Positions 51,516 to 60,642 of a stretch of 64,000 bases of DNA are shown piece by piece (position 1 is the stretch's first letter; the number at the start of each line of letters is the position of its first letter). The position numbers were made by a program, and so were the translations under genes. The notes beneath the pieces are model-generated. The model was not told the origin of the DNA and ran no database searches. It saw only the letters and a program-made list of their open reading frames with translations. Source of the stretch: Paenisporosarcina sp049671445 (lineage in GTDB: Bacteria; Bacillota; Bacilli; Bacillales_A; Planococcaceae); contig NZ_JBATUX010000022.1 of NCBI RefSeq assembly GCF_049671445.1, positions 8,672 to 72,671 on the forward strand, given 5' to 3'.

Positions 51516-52712
51516 TTAAGATAACTTTTCAATAAAGACTACTTTTAAATAGTCACCTTCTTTATATTCATTGATTGTTTTAAAGTCATTTGGAAGACTG
51601 AACTCTTCTCGGATGACAAAACTACCGCCTGTTTGTTTAAATGCCTTTTCAATAAATCCTTTGAATTTAGCCATTCCAAACGTACTACAGTTTGATGACG
51701 CGACGATAATGCCATTTTTCTCTGTAATAGATATTGCTTGCACTAATAACTCAGGATAGTCCTTTCCAGCGCTAAATGTATGTTTTTTTGAACGTGCAAA
51801 ACTTGGAGGATCTAAAATAACCAAGTCAAATGTTAATTTTTTACGAACGGCATATTTAAAGTAATGAAAAACATCTTCTACGATAATGTCTTGGGCCTCA
51901 TAATCTATGGCATTTACGCTAAACTGCTCTATGGTTTTGCTTTTACTGCGATTGGCTAAATCTACACTTGTCGTTTTGATTGCACCACCAAGTGCAGCTG
52001 CTACTGAAAAAGCTCCCGTATAAGAAAAAGTGTTCAACACATTTTTTCCTTGTGAATACGAATCATGTATTGTCTTACGAACATCTCGTTGATCTAAGAA
52101 AATACCAACCATTGCCCCATCATTTAAATACACAGCAAAATTCATATCATTTTCTTTAACAAGTAAAGGCTCAGGTGCTTTCTCTCCTGAAATAAAGTCA
52201 TCATCTTCCATGTATGTGCCTTGTGATGCAAAACGTTTCTTTTCATAAAGACCTTTGACATTGACTGTATTCGTTAATGCTTGGATTACTTCATTCTTAA
52301 ACTGATAAATTCCTTCACTATACCAACTAATGACATAGTAGCCCTCATAATAATCAATCGTTAACCCTCCAACGCCATCGCCTTCTCCATTAAAAACACG
52401 GAAAGCAGTTGTTGTAGCATCTTCAAAAAGAGACGAGCGATGTTCTATAGCCAGATTCAGCTTCTTCTCAAAGAAGTTGACATCGAATGTTTCTTGTTGA
52501 TTTTGACTTAACACCCATCCTCGACCTTTGTTTTGTTTGCCATAGTAACCCTTGCCCAAAAATTGATGTTTATCATCAATTAATTCGATAATAGTCCCCT
52601 CAACGCTTACGTCCTTCATGTTCATAATCGCTTCCTCCATAATTAGAGGATAACCAGCCTTGATATTTTTAGCATAATTAGATTTCACTTTAAGCTGTAT
52701 ATTTTTTTTCAT
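51516..52712 (-). CDS. Class I SAM-dependent rRNA methyltransferase (RlmI-like)
   Basis: 398 residues. An N-terminal PUA-like domain (GYPLIMEEAI, GKGYYG) is followed by a RlmI/RlmK-type middle domain (GGLTIDYYEGYYVI) and the Rossmann core with NTFSYTGAFSVAAA and DPPSFARSK. E. coli RlmI makes m5C in 23S rRNA; the Bacillales homologue is untested to my knowledge. The ATG at 52712 is preceded by GGGTGATTAT; an ATG four codons upstream is possible. Confidence 0.85.
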   Translation of the reverse strand: MKKNIQLKVKSNYAKNIKAGYPLIMEEAIMNMKDVSVEGTIIELIDDKHQFLGKGYYGKQNKGRGWVLSQNQQETFDVNFFEKKLNLAIEHRSSLFEDATTTAFRVFNGEGDGVGGLTIDYYEGYYVISWYSEGIYQFKNEVIQALTNTVNVKGLYEKKRFASQGTYMEDDDFISGEKAPEPLLVKENDMNFAVYLNDGAMVGIFLDQRDVRKTIHDSYSQGKNVLNTFSYTGAFSVAAALGGAIKTTSVDLANRSKSKTIEQFSVNAIDYEAQDIIVEDVFHYFKYAVRKKLTFDLVILDPPSFARSKKHTFSAGKDYPELLVQAISITEKNGIIVASSNCSTFGMAKFKGFIEKAFKQTGGSFVIREEFSLPNDFKTINEYKEGDYLKVVFIEKLS

Positions 52713-52876
52713 ATAATCACCCATTCATTTCTTTTTCTCTATTCTACCCCTGTTTTGACTGAAAATCATACGGATGTACATTATCAGTCCTAATTTCATT
52801 TATTGCTCCGTAATTTCTACTGCGTAAAAGCCATACAATGTAAGAATGTCTGTTTTTATGGAAGGAGTTTATTGCC

Positions 52877-53800
52877 ATGGCTATAAAGCCTCCGCAACTT
52901 AAAGCTGGCGATACAATCGGGATTGTTACGTTAGGCAGTCCTTTAAGTGCTACTGTAATCAATCAAGGGATTACAACGTTAGAAAATATGGGCTTCAGTG
53001 TACTAGTTGCTGATCATGTTTACGATTCTGTTGGATTTCTTGCTGGAACCCCAGAACAACGCGCAGCAGATTTAATGAAGATGTTTGAGAATAAAGATGT
53101 GTCTTGTATTTTACCAACTAGAGGAGGAGTAGGAGTCGCAGGGATTCTTCCATTCCTTGATTTCTCAGTGATTTCCAAAAACCCCAAAATCATTTCTGGC
53201 TACAGTGATATTACCGTATTATTAAATGCACTATATGAGTATTCTGATTTAATCACTTTCCAAAGTCTCTTATTACTAGACTTCAACCCTCAAACACCCG
53301 CTTATAATTTCAATCAATTCTTTGCTGCTACTTCTGCCTTAACAGCACCTTGGGAAATAGTTAATCCTCCAGAGATTCCATTAGTAAATAAAGTTGCTGG
53401 AGATGTAACAGGTCCAATTGTTGGTGGGAATTTAACTTCTTTTGTTGGTACATTAGGCACTTCTTTTGAAATTAATACAGAAGGAAAGATTTTGTGCCTT
53501 GAAGAAACGCATGAACCAATAAATACAGTGTATCGCTACTTGAGCCACTTAAAACTAGCGGGAAAATTTGAAGATTGCATCGGAATACTTATGGGTGAAT
53601 GCACCAATTGCGAGCCTGCCTACGGAGTCAATTACAATGAACTCATTGATGAATTTCTAGTTCCTTTAGGTAAACCATTAATGACTAATTTAGCCACAGC
53701 ACACGGCCGATTCAAAGCAGCCATACCAATTGGAGCAAGTGTGAGGATGAATACAACTGAAAGAAAGTTAACTGTTACCGAAGCAGTGGTAAGTCCTTAA
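52877..53800 (+). CDS. S66 family LD-carboxypeptidase (LdcA/MccF-like)
   Basis: Serine peptidase of 307 residues that cleaves the L,D bond of wall tetrapeptides or, in MccF members, microcin-type conjugates. Nucleophile Ser in SGYSDITVLLNAL, Glu in LCLEETHE, His in ATAHGR give the S66 triad. No signal peptide, so cytoplasmic wall recycling is likely. AAGGAGTTTATTGCC precedes the ATG. Confidence 0.87.
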   Translation: MAIKPPQLKAGDTIGIVTLGSPLSATVINQGITTLENMGFSVLVADHVYDSVGFLAGTPEQRAADLMKMFENKDVSCILPTRGGVGVAGILPFLDFSVISKNPKIISGYSDITVLLNALYEYSDLITFQSLLLLDFNPQTPAYNFNQFFAATSALTAPWEIVNPPEIPLVNKVAGDVTGPIVGGNLTSFVGTLGTSFEINTEGKILCLEETHEPINTVYRYLSHLKLAGKFEDCIGILMGECTNCEPAYGVNYNELIDEFLVPLGKPLMTNLATAHGRFKAAIPIGASVRMNTTERKLTVTEAVVSP

Positions 53801-53802
53801 AA

Positions 53803-53845
53803 TCACAAAAAAACCGACTGCAGTTGTATGCACTCGGTTTTTTGA
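53803..53845. terminator. Bidirectional terminator
   Basis: Stem AAAAAACCGA/TCGGTTTTTT with a 16-base loop, between convergent genes. End positions approximate. Confidence 0.85.
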
Positions 53846-53855
53846 TTTTACTTGC

Positions 53856-54296
53856 TTATTTTTTCAATAAAGAAGCCCACTCAGTTTCAAGCCATTTATC
53901 AAAGTCTGATCCTTTTTCGCCTTCATACGCATCGTATACATCGAGTCTCATTTTTTTGAACTTCTCTTTAAACTCTTCATAAGTATGATCTGCTGGCAAA
54001 CTCTTTTTAATGCGCAACAAGATTTTAGAAGTTCCTTTAATAATATCGAATTTAGTTTGCTTTGGTGGCGTCACATCTTCACCAAAAGCTTTAAGTTGTC
54101 TGTATGCCGCTTCTTGGATTTTGAACACAGGGTCTTTTGTCATTCTTGTTGTAAGAACATCAATTACTTTGCTGTGTTTGTGTTGACCTAATTCTTCAAC
54201 TGCATCAAAACGCACTCTCCAACTTGACGTGCGATTTGCAGCCTTTTTTAGTTCCTCGTAATTTTCTGGTAACTCATTTTGTACATTGTTAGTCAT
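53856..54296 (-). CDS. HEAT-repeat-like protein
   Basis: 146 residues, soluble, helical. SSWRVRFDAVEELGQHKHSKVIDVLTTRM and DPVFKIQEAAYRQLKAFG are two consecutive HEAT-type units; the remainder ends in a Trp-rich acidic helix (FDKWLETEWASLL). Possibly a protein-protein adaptor. AAAGGAGATTGAACT precedes the ATG. No partner is indicated by the neighbours. Confidence 0.72.
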   Translation of the reverse strand: MTNNVQNELPENYEELKKAANRTSSWRVRFDAVEELGQHKHSKVIDVLTTRMTKDPVFKIQEAAYRQLKAFGEDVTPPKQTKFDIIKGTSKILLRIKKSLPADHTYEEFKEKFKKMRLDVYDAYEGEKGSDFDKWLETEWASLLKK

Positions 54297-54470
54297 AGTT
54301 CAATCTCCTTTTATATAAAAATCCATATGTGGATAAGAAAACATTCATGCATGGAACAGAATATCCTTTACCAAGTATTGTACCATTTTCTGACCCTTCA
54401 CATACGTTGTTTCATGAAATGAGATTATTCAAACCAATTGATGAGCTACGAATCCGCTATTTAATCCAAT

Positions 54471-55037
54471 TTATTCTTTGATTATTTCTTTCAACTCTGA
54501 CCAATTTGTAATTCTTGGAACCGTCAAATGTTGATTATACGATTGATTCATGACGTATACTTTTAGCGAATCCTCTGAAAGTGTATTCAAAACATCCGGC
54601 TTATCATCAAAATAATAATCCAGCTCTAACTCTTTAATAATATTCACTTTATCTTGGTCTTTCATTCCATAGAAAAATCTCTCTTCTTTTACAGGAAAAC
54701 CTTGTTCGATCATCCACTTTTTCGTGCGTTCCCCGTGTTCACTAGGTCTAGCCGTTATATAGTAAATCTCATGACCTTGCTTATTCAGTTCTACCAATGT
54801 TTCGACAGCATCTGGGTAAGCAGGACAAGACGTATAATAAATCTCTTCTAAAGTGTTATTCCACATATTTTTTCCTTGCTCTGCTGTAAGACCGAATGCT
54901 TCATGAATTTCAACCTTGTCTAATTCATGGAAAACATCCATTGGAACAGACTGCTTTAAGTTTTTATTGTAAATGTGAAAAGCATGTTCTCTTAGACTAA
55001 TAAGTGTATCATCGATATCAAAACCAAATTTCATCAT
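54471..55037 (-). CDS. HAD-type 5'-nucleotidase (NT5C-like)
   Basis: 188 residues. HAD motif I is FDIDDTL, motif II ITARPS, motif III Lys and Asp are in KDQDK and YYFDDKPDV. The short cap suits the NT5C/YqfW group of deoxyribonucleotidase-like enzymes. Two adjacent ATG codons (55037 and 55034) follow GAGGGATAT; either may be used. It comes 19 bases after ribD and probably shares its transcript, though a link to flavin metabolism is not shown. Confidence 0.82.
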   Translation of the reverse strand: MMKFGFDIDDTLISLREHAFHIYNKNLKQSVPMDVFHELDKVEIHEAFGLTAEQGKNMWNNTLEEIYYTSCPAYPDAVETLVELNKQGHEIYYITARPSEHGERTKKWMIEQGFPVKEERFFYGMKDQDKVNIIKELELDYYFDDKPDVLNTLSEDSLKVYVMNQSYNQHLTVPRITNWSELKEIIKE

Positions 55038-55056
55038 ATATCCCTCAATTGCTTAA

Positions 55057-56151
55057 TCAATTTTTGTACCTTGGATAACCAACAAACTTAAAATCTTTCC
55101 CAATTTTAATAATATCAGCATCCAGTAGTTCGACTGCATCGCCCATCTTATCGATACCCGATCCTTCTAAGAAAGTTGGCGCTTGTTGTCCCCCGATTAA
55201 TTTTGGAGCAATATAAATAACCGTTTTGTCGATTAATTTATTTTCTAAAAAGGCAGCATTAATTGTGCCTCCACCTTCGATTAATAAAGAAGAAATACCT
55301 CTTTCACCTAGGATGCGCACGACTTCTGTTGGATTAACATGCGTTAAACCAGTCGTAGGAAATACGGAGATTCCCATACTTTCTAACAATGCTTTCTTCT
55401 CCGCATCAAAATTCGCACTTGTAAATATCCATGTGTCAGCCAATCTATCTGTAATGACTTTGCGGTCTAACGATATTTTTAGCGTAGAATCCAACACAAT
55501 GCGAAGTGGATTACGGCCATTCGGAATTCTAGTAGTTAACTCTGGATTATCAGCAATCACCGTGTTTACACCGACAAGAATCGCCATGTTTTCATTACGT
55601 AACTGATGGACATCATGTCTAGCCTTCTCAGATGTAATCCACTTACTATCTGAAGAATGAGATGCAATTTTACCATCTAATGTAATGCCTGCTTTTAATG
55701 TAACGAAAGGTGTCTTTGTCACAATATACTTGTTAAAAACTTCATTCATTATTCGAGATGGCTCTTCAAGGATGCCGAGGACAACTTCAATCCCTGCTTC
55801 TTCAAGGATCTTTACGCCATTCCCTGAAACAATAGGGTTAGGATCAAGCGTTGCGATAACTACTGTTTTTATTCCCGCTTCCACAATGGCAACTGCACAC
55901 GGTCCCGTTCTTCCGTGATGAGAACAAGGTTCAAGGGTTACATAGATTGTGCCCCCTCTTGCTTTGTCTCCTGCCATGCGAATCGCATGAATTTCTGCAT
56001 GTGGCTCTCCAGCCTTCAAATGGGCACCTACTCCGACAATTCGGTTATTGTTGACAATAACAGAACCCACAAGAGGGTTCGGATCGGTTTGCCCTTTCAT
56101 TGCTTGTGCATTTTTCAAAGCCAGTTCCATATAAAATTCGTGATTAGGCAT
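55057..56151 (-). CDS. ribD: Bifunctional pyrimidine deaminase/reductase RibD
   Basis: Second and third steps of riboflavin synthesis. 364 residues: zinc deaminase domain with His51-Ala-Glu53 and Cys76/Cys85 (EPCSHHGRTGPC), then the reductase domain (about 145-360; TLKAGITLDGKIA, LLIEGGGTINAAF). It overlaps the end of the GTP cyclohydrolase II gene by eight bases. ribE and ribH are not in the cluster. Confidence 0.92.
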   Translation of the reverse strand: MPNHEFYMELALKNAQAMKGQTDPNPLVGSVIVNNNRIVGVGAHLKAGEPHAEIHAIRMAGDKARGGTIYVTLEPCSHHGRTGPCAVAIVEAGIKTVVIATLDPNPIVSGNGVKILEEAGIEVVLGILEEPSRIMNEVFNKYIVTKTPFVTLKAGITLDGKIASHSSDSKWITSEKARHDVHQLRNENMAILVGVNTVIADNPELTTRIPNGRNPLRIVLDSTLKISLDRKVITDRLADTWIFTSANFDAEKKALLESMGISVFPTTGLTHVNPTEVVRILGERGISSLLIEGGGTINAAFLENKLIDKTVIYIAPKLIGGQQAPTFLEGSGIDKMGDAVELLDADIIKIGKDFKFVGYPRYKN

Positions 56152-56908
56152 TTGGACAAGTCCCCTCAGCCTCTGCCTCTAGATGACCAGAGCGCTTAAT
56201 TTTTGTTTGCAAGTATGCCTCGTTAAATTCCGAAACATCTCCCCATAAAGGTGTCCGTCCTGAAATCGGAAGGCCCGCGTCAATTAGTGCAGCTAGTTTT
56301 TTAGGATTGTTTGTCAATAGTGTTACTGGCTTAGAACGTAATGCTTTTAACACTTGGATGGCATCATCATAGTTGCGTGAGTCATCTACAAAACCAAGAC
56401 TTTCGTTAGCTTCTACTGTGTCGTAGCCATTTTCTTGAAGAATATAAGCCATTGCTTTACTAAATAAGCCTATTCCCCTTCCTTCATGGTTTGCTAAGTA
56501 GAATAAAGCACCTGCTCCATGATCTACAATCATTTGCATTGATTCTTTTAATTGGAAGCCACAGTCACATCTTTTACTTCCAAAGATATCGCCTGTATGA
56601 CAGATAGAATGCATTCTTATTAGTGCATCTTCTTGGTGTTCAAAGTCACCATAAATGAGAACACTTGATTGTTGAAGTTCTGCTAAGTTGGCAGAAGAGA
56701 GTTTGTCGATGATTTGGTGGATGTCTTCTTTCACTTCTTTTGTTTGTAACCAACAGTACCATTGAAATACGACTGTCTCTCCATACAAATTAATGGGTAG
56801 TTTAATTGGCCCAACTAGATATATAGAACCTTGATTCGATTGAATTAATTGAATTTTATCATCTAATACAGCAAGTGCTTCTTTAGAAACCGTTTGTACT
56901 TTATTCAT
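56144..56908 (-). CDS. ribA: GTP cyclohydrolase II (stand-alone RibA)
   Basis: Opens GTP to the diaminopyrimidine precursor of flavins. 254 residues. The zinc cysteines are in ICHTGDIFGSKRCDCG, followed by NHEGRGIGL, DTVEANESLGF and LTNNPKKLAAL; it lacks the DHBP synthase domain that RibA of B. subtilis carries, but has an N-terminal extension of about 60 residues. Some positions differ from the usual enzyme (SRNYDDA for LRDYGIG). The ATG at 56908 has the best spacing to AAAGGGG. Confidence 0.87.
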   Translation of the reverse strand: MNKVQTVSKEALAVLDDKIQLIQSNQGSIYLVGPIKLPINLYGETVVFQWYCWLQTKEVKEDIHQIIDKLSSANLAELQQSSVLIYGDFEHQEDALIRMHSICHTGDIFGSKRCDCGFQLKESMQMIVDHGAGALFYLANHEGRGIGLFSKAMAYILQENGYDTVEANESLGFVDDSRNYDDAIQVLKALRSKPVTLLTNNPKKLAALIDAGLPISGRTPLWGDVSEFNEAYLQTKIKRSGHLEAEAEGTCPNA

Positions 56909-56940
56909 GTTCATATCCCCTTTTTTATTTCTCATTAAGA

Positions 56941-57060
56941 AAAGCGCAAAGCGCCGTCTAGCTCGACACCGGCGCTGGAAGAACCGATGCGAAAGCCCGC
57001 TTTCGCCTAAGGGTCTGAAGCTTAGGTGAGAGCTGGCGCTTGGAGCTAGACATAGCTACG
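56941..57060. repeat. Multi-stem structured repeat element
   Basis: GC-rich island. Outer stem GTCTAGCTC (56956-56964) with GAGCTAGAC (57043-57051); inside are the hairpin GCGAAAGC-CC-GCTTTCGC (56989-57006) and CCTAAG/CTTAGG (57006-57026), giving a cloverleaf-like fold. It looks like intergenic repeats I recall from other Bacillales. It lies upstream of ribA; no promoter or FMN riboswitch was seen with it. Confidence 0.65.
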
Positions 57061-57434
57061 CCAAGTTCAAAGGTGTAGCTTGAAAAAACTTATACTTTGT
57101 ATCTAAAAAAACTAAAGCTTTCAAAGTTTCTTTTTTAAAGGTTACTTTATGTAAGTAATTATATTTTTGTAACTTGATATTGTCAAGTAAGCAAAGTGTC
57201 TAGACGGAAATTTACCTGGTGTAGCTTTAGCTTTTACTTACGTTCAGTTTATCAAACTTATGAACTTTCTTAATAATCGAATGGGTTTTGCGACACATTC
57301 ACACTATCACGCTGGAAAAAATTTTCATCCTGCCTTGCACTATGGTTTAGAGAATTAAAAGACTAAAAATAAACTACCTCAGATTCAGAACATCCGGTTT
57401 TTCATACTTCTTGAAAATCTCAGTCTGACTTTTC

Positions 57435-57518
57435 GAGGTTGACGTCTGAAAAAATGGCGTTGACGTCTGAAAAAACGGCATTCACGTCTGAAAAATAGAC
57501 GTTGACGTCTGAAAAACA
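57435..57518. repeat. Exact 21-bp tandem array
   Basis: Four units with the core GACGTCTGAAAAA starting at 57441, 57462, 57483 (CACG variant) and 57504, exactly 21 bases apart. Different unit from the arrays at 18443 and 38111 but the same period. The remainder of the 865-base gap (56909-57773) shows nothing else I could recognise. Confidence 0.85.
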
Positions 57519-57721
57519 CTATAACCACAAAAAAATAGAGCTTTACGGTGATTCAGCTAGTTTTCATTCGCTTCGGACGCTTTACCTGCTCCATCATGGT
57601 CTAGAGAACAAAGTGGATGGTCTGGTTACTGTCTGCGTCCCTTAGCCCTCTCCTCAATGTTTAGATTACCTTGATTTATTTTGCACTTAACTAGCTGTAA
57701 CACCCAAAAAGCTCAACATAA

Positions 57722-57753
57722 AAAGGAGTGGTGCCATTTCTGGTACCACTCCT
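57722..57753 (-). terminator. Terminator of the symporter gene
   Basis: Stem AGGAGTGGTGCCA/TGGTACCACTCCT, loop TTTC, then TTTTTATG on the minus strand. Confidence 0.88.
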
Positions 57754-57773
57754 ATCAAACGTTCATATGAAAT

Positions 57774-59000
57774 TTAAGAAGTTAGTTTATTAGCAGCACG
57801 TTCCTCAGTTTCTGCAACGATAACTGCACATGCTGCATCCCCTGTTATATTGACTGCCGTTCTAGCCATATCAAGTAAACGATCAATACCGATAATTAAT
57901 GCGATACCTTCAACCGGTAAGTCAACAGAGGTTAATACCATAGCTAGCATGATCAAACCAACCCCAGGAACTCCAGCTGTACCAATACTAGCAAGTACTG
58001 CAGTTAAAACAACAATCACTAAAGCGGTTAATGATAAATTCACATCATACACTTGAGCGATGAATATGGTTGCTACACCTTGCATAATGGCTGTACCGTC
58101 CATATTGATCGTAGCTCCTAGTGGTTGAACGAAGCTAGAGATTGTCTTCGGAACACCTAGATTTTTTTGTGCAACACTCATTGAGACTGGCAATGTCGCA
58201 TTACTACTAGATGTACTAAAAGCAACGCCCATTGCAGGTGCAAAGCCTTTGAAGAAATGAATTGGATTTCTTTTTGCAATCAGTAGGATTGTGGAACCAT
58301 AGGTCACGATTGCATGAACAACCAATGCTAATAAGACAACAATCATATACAAGCTCATGGCTTTAATGGCATCCAGTCCTTGCTGACCAATTGCAGAGGC
58401 AAGGAGAGCAAACGTACCATATGGAGCAAATTTCATCACAAGGTTAACTAGATACATCATGATATCATTACCTTGTTCAAGAAGATCTTTCACTTTTTCG
58501 ACTTTCGTGCCAAGCATAGTTAAAGCAAATCCAATAAAAATTGCGAAGACAATTATTTGCAACATATTACCTTCAGCAAACGATTGAATTGGATTAGTTG
58601 GTATAATGTTTAACAATGTTTCTGAAATTGGAGGCGCTTTCTCACTACTGTATTCTAATCCTGTAGTATTGAATGTACCTGCGTTACCAGGTTCAAATAA
58701 GTAAGCTAATCCTAAACCAATAACAATGGCAACTGACGTTGTCGCTAAAAAGTACGAAATGGTTTTTAAACCAATGCGACCTAATTTTTTCGGATCTCCA
58801 AGACCAGCAGTACCTAATGCGATGGAGATGAAAACGATCGGTACAACGAGCATGGTAATTAAATTAATAAATATTTTCCCAACTGGTGTGAAAAAGTATT
58901 TATCTACAGGCAGAAACAAATCCGGTGCAAATACATTCAAGATAATTCCTGTTATAGCACCTAAGACAAGTGCGATAATAATTTTAATCGATAAGTTCAT
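57774..59000 (-). CDS. Dicarboxylate/amino acid:cation symporter (DAACS)
   Basis: Membrane symporter of 408 residues for glutamate/aspartate or C4-dicarboxylates. GltPh-like landmarks: serine-rich tip STSSSNATLPVSM (HP1), NMDGTAIMQG (helix 7), a HP2 stretch GTAGVPGVGLIM, and DRLLDMARTAVNITGDAACAV with the Arg/Asp substrate residues. The DxxxTxxNxxGD motif suits acidic amino acids. GAGGGAACAGTTT precedes the ATG. Single gene. Confidence 0.9.
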   Translation of the reverse strand: MNLSIKIIIALVLGAITGIILNVFAPDLFLPVDKYFFTPVGKIFINLITMLVVPIVFISIALGTAGLGDPKKLGRIGLKTISYFLATTSVAIVIGLGLAYLFEPGNAGTFNTTGLEYSSEKAPPISETLLNIIPTNPIQSFAEGNMLQIIVFAIFIGFALTMLGTKVEKVKDLLEQGNDIMMYLVNLVMKFAPYGTFALLASAIGQQGLDAIKAMSLYMIVVLLALVVHAIVTYGSTILLIAKRNPIHFFKGFAPAMGVAFSTSSSNATLPVSMSVAQKNLGVPKTISSFVQPLGATINMDGTAIMQGVATIFIAQVYDVNLSLTALVIVVLTAVLASIGTAGVPGVGLIMLAMVLTSVDLPVEGIALIIGIDRLLDMARTAVNITGDAACAVIVAETEERAANKLTS

Positions 59001-59206
59001 AAACTGTTCCCTCTTTCTTGTGACTAACCTACTAATAACCGAAACTCAGTAAGGATGATTGAAAAGTTACTGTCATCTTTGTCGAAGTTTGTCATCATAT
59101 AATATGTTTATAAGAATGTATTCACTTTATTCGATAAATATAAACCTGTAAAGAGAGCATATTTGACTAGTAACTATGTAAAAATTTTGATTTCGCAAAA
59201 AAAAAA

Positions 59207-59238
59207 TAGAGTTGGTTCACTGAAGGAACCAACTCTTT
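59207..59238 (-). terminator. Terminator of the gene at 59259
   Basis: Stem GAGTTGGTTC/GAACCAACTC and a long T-run on the minus strand. Confidence 0.9.
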
Positions 59239-59258
59239 CATATTTAATAATTGTAATT

Positions 59259-59549
59259 TTATAGCCAGTCTTCTTCAGTTATGTCGAAATTCTTTTCAGC
59301 CCAAGCTATAGCTTCTTCAACAGTTTCAACCTTATGGTCATCTTGAACTGCCCAATCTTTATCGCACATAAATAAATACAACCCAGTCTCTTCTTCATCT
59401 TCATACTTTGCTATAGCTAGTCCAGTTATGGCTACTTCAATTGTTACACCTTTTTTTTCTTCGAAAAACATGACACTTAATTTTTGAGTAGCGTCATTCT
59501 TCGTTTGTTTTATTACTTTTGCACCATCAAGTTCATTTATTACAGTCAT
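59259..59549 (-). CDS. Unknown small acidic protein
   Basis: 96 residues, not recognised. Alternating beta/alpha pattern: KLSVMFFEEKKGVTIEVAIT, GLYLFMCDKDWAV, then a helix TVEEAIAWAEKNF. No signal or membrane segment. AGAGGAAATAA precedes the ATG and a strong terminator follows, so it is a real gene. Probably cytoplasmic. Confidence 0.65.
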   Translation of the reverse strand: MTVINELDGAKVIKQTKNDATQKLSVMFFEEKKGVTIEVAITGLAIAKYEDEEETGLYLFMCDKDWAVQDDHKVETVEEAIAWAEKNFDITEEDWL

Positions 59550-59614
59550 TATTTATTTCCTCTTTTCATTTTTTAAAATTGGCTTCCTTTTATCTTACCA
59601 TTATCTTCATTAAG

Positions 59615-59659
59615 CAATACACTGTGCAAATTAATCTCATTTATTTGCATAGTGTATTG
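59615..59659. repeat. Long inverted repeat in the gap 59550-59991
   Basis: Arms of 16 bases (59615-59630 and 59644-59659, one G-T mismatch) around a 13-base loop, upstream of the gene at 59549. T-rich sequence follows on the plus strand but no gene precedes it there. The rest of the 442-base gap, to 59991, shows nothing recognisable. Confidence 0.65.
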
Positions 59660-59991
59660 TTGTTTATTCGTAAATGAGCCAACAAGTTTGAAAATCACAT
59701 ACTTGTGGGTCTTACGCTTTCTAAGAGTTGCTCCTGCGGTTACTATTCACAAAGAATACGACCAAACTACCTTTGCCCATATTCTTTCTTGCCGCATGCT
59801 AGGTGCAAATGTACTCTTTCATTTTTACTTCAATATCAAGAGCATGCTTTAATTAAGCTTCATTGTATAGTTAATATGGGAATCGGCTCAACTCTAGCGG
59901 AATAACGGGCTAACAGTCTCTTCTAAATTATATTGTAGTTTATCGTACATTTGCGCTAGCAGCACGTTCCGCATGAGCCTATTCACATTGT

Positions 59992-60606
59992 TTAATTATT
60001 TACTAACAACCGAAATATTAAAAATCTCTCATTTTCATTATGTTCATAAAGTCCCGAAACTTTCACTTCTTTAAAGTATTTGAAGGGAGTTCTCGCATTA
60101 AGAAACTGGATGTAATCGGTAGTCGGATAGTAAAGTATCAAATCCACGTTGCGCTCGTGCTGATCCACAGATTGTAAAATATTTTCAACCACTTTCATAA
60201 AAATTTGAACTGAGAATGGATTAAAAAAATAAAATACATTGTCATTTGACTTAATTTCATAGTCTTGTGCAAAACACTTCTCAAATGTAATTGAATCATT
60301 CTTCTGCTTCGTTTTCTGTTTATAAACTTCTAAGTTTTCGAGTGCTTCTCGGTAGAGCTTGTTACTCATTTCAATTCCGATAACGGTAGTTTGAAAACGA
60401 TGATGAATGTAAAAAGGTAAGCGACCCTTGCCGCTTCCGAAATCTATAACTTTATCCGTGTTTTTAAGCTCGTGCTCAGAAAAAAATTCTTCTAGTCCCT
60501 TATAGGGAGTTGCTTCATAACGATTATAATGAACGGATTGATTAATAACTTCTAGCGTCCCAACAGTTTTTATATAAAGCAATTGATCATAATCTGTATC
60601 ATTCAT
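59992..60606 (-). CDS. SAM-dependent methyltransferase-like protein
   Basis: 204 residues. A class I Rossmann motif VIDFGSGKGRLPFYI, acidic residue in VIGIEMSN, and FYFFNPFS in the motif IV place support the family. The substrate is unknown. It follows the TetM-like gene on the same strand with a 36-base gap and may be co-transcribed; a ribosome- or RNA-related target would fit that neighbour but is a guess. Confidence 0.75.
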   Translation of the reverse strand: MNDTDYDQLLYIKTVGTLEVINQSVHYNRYEATPYKGLEEFFSEHELKNTDKVIDFGSGKGRLPFYIHHRFQTTVIGIEMSNKLYREALENLEVYKQKTKQKNDSITFEKCFAQDYEIKSNDNVFYFFNPFSVQIFMKVVENILQSVDQHERNVDLILYYPTTDYIQFLNARTPFKYFKEVKVSGLYEHNENERFLIFRLLVNN

Positions 60607-60642
60607 AAAAATACCTCTGTTCGATTATTGGATAATTTCATG

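Noticed and set aside
56909..57773. FMN riboswitch upstream of ribA-ribD
   Set aside because: None of the conserved RFN blocks could be found on the minus strand.
59652..59905. Short plus-strand frames in the gap before the methyltransferase gene
   Set aside because: Two overlapping frames, no ribosome site and no recognisable protein pattern.
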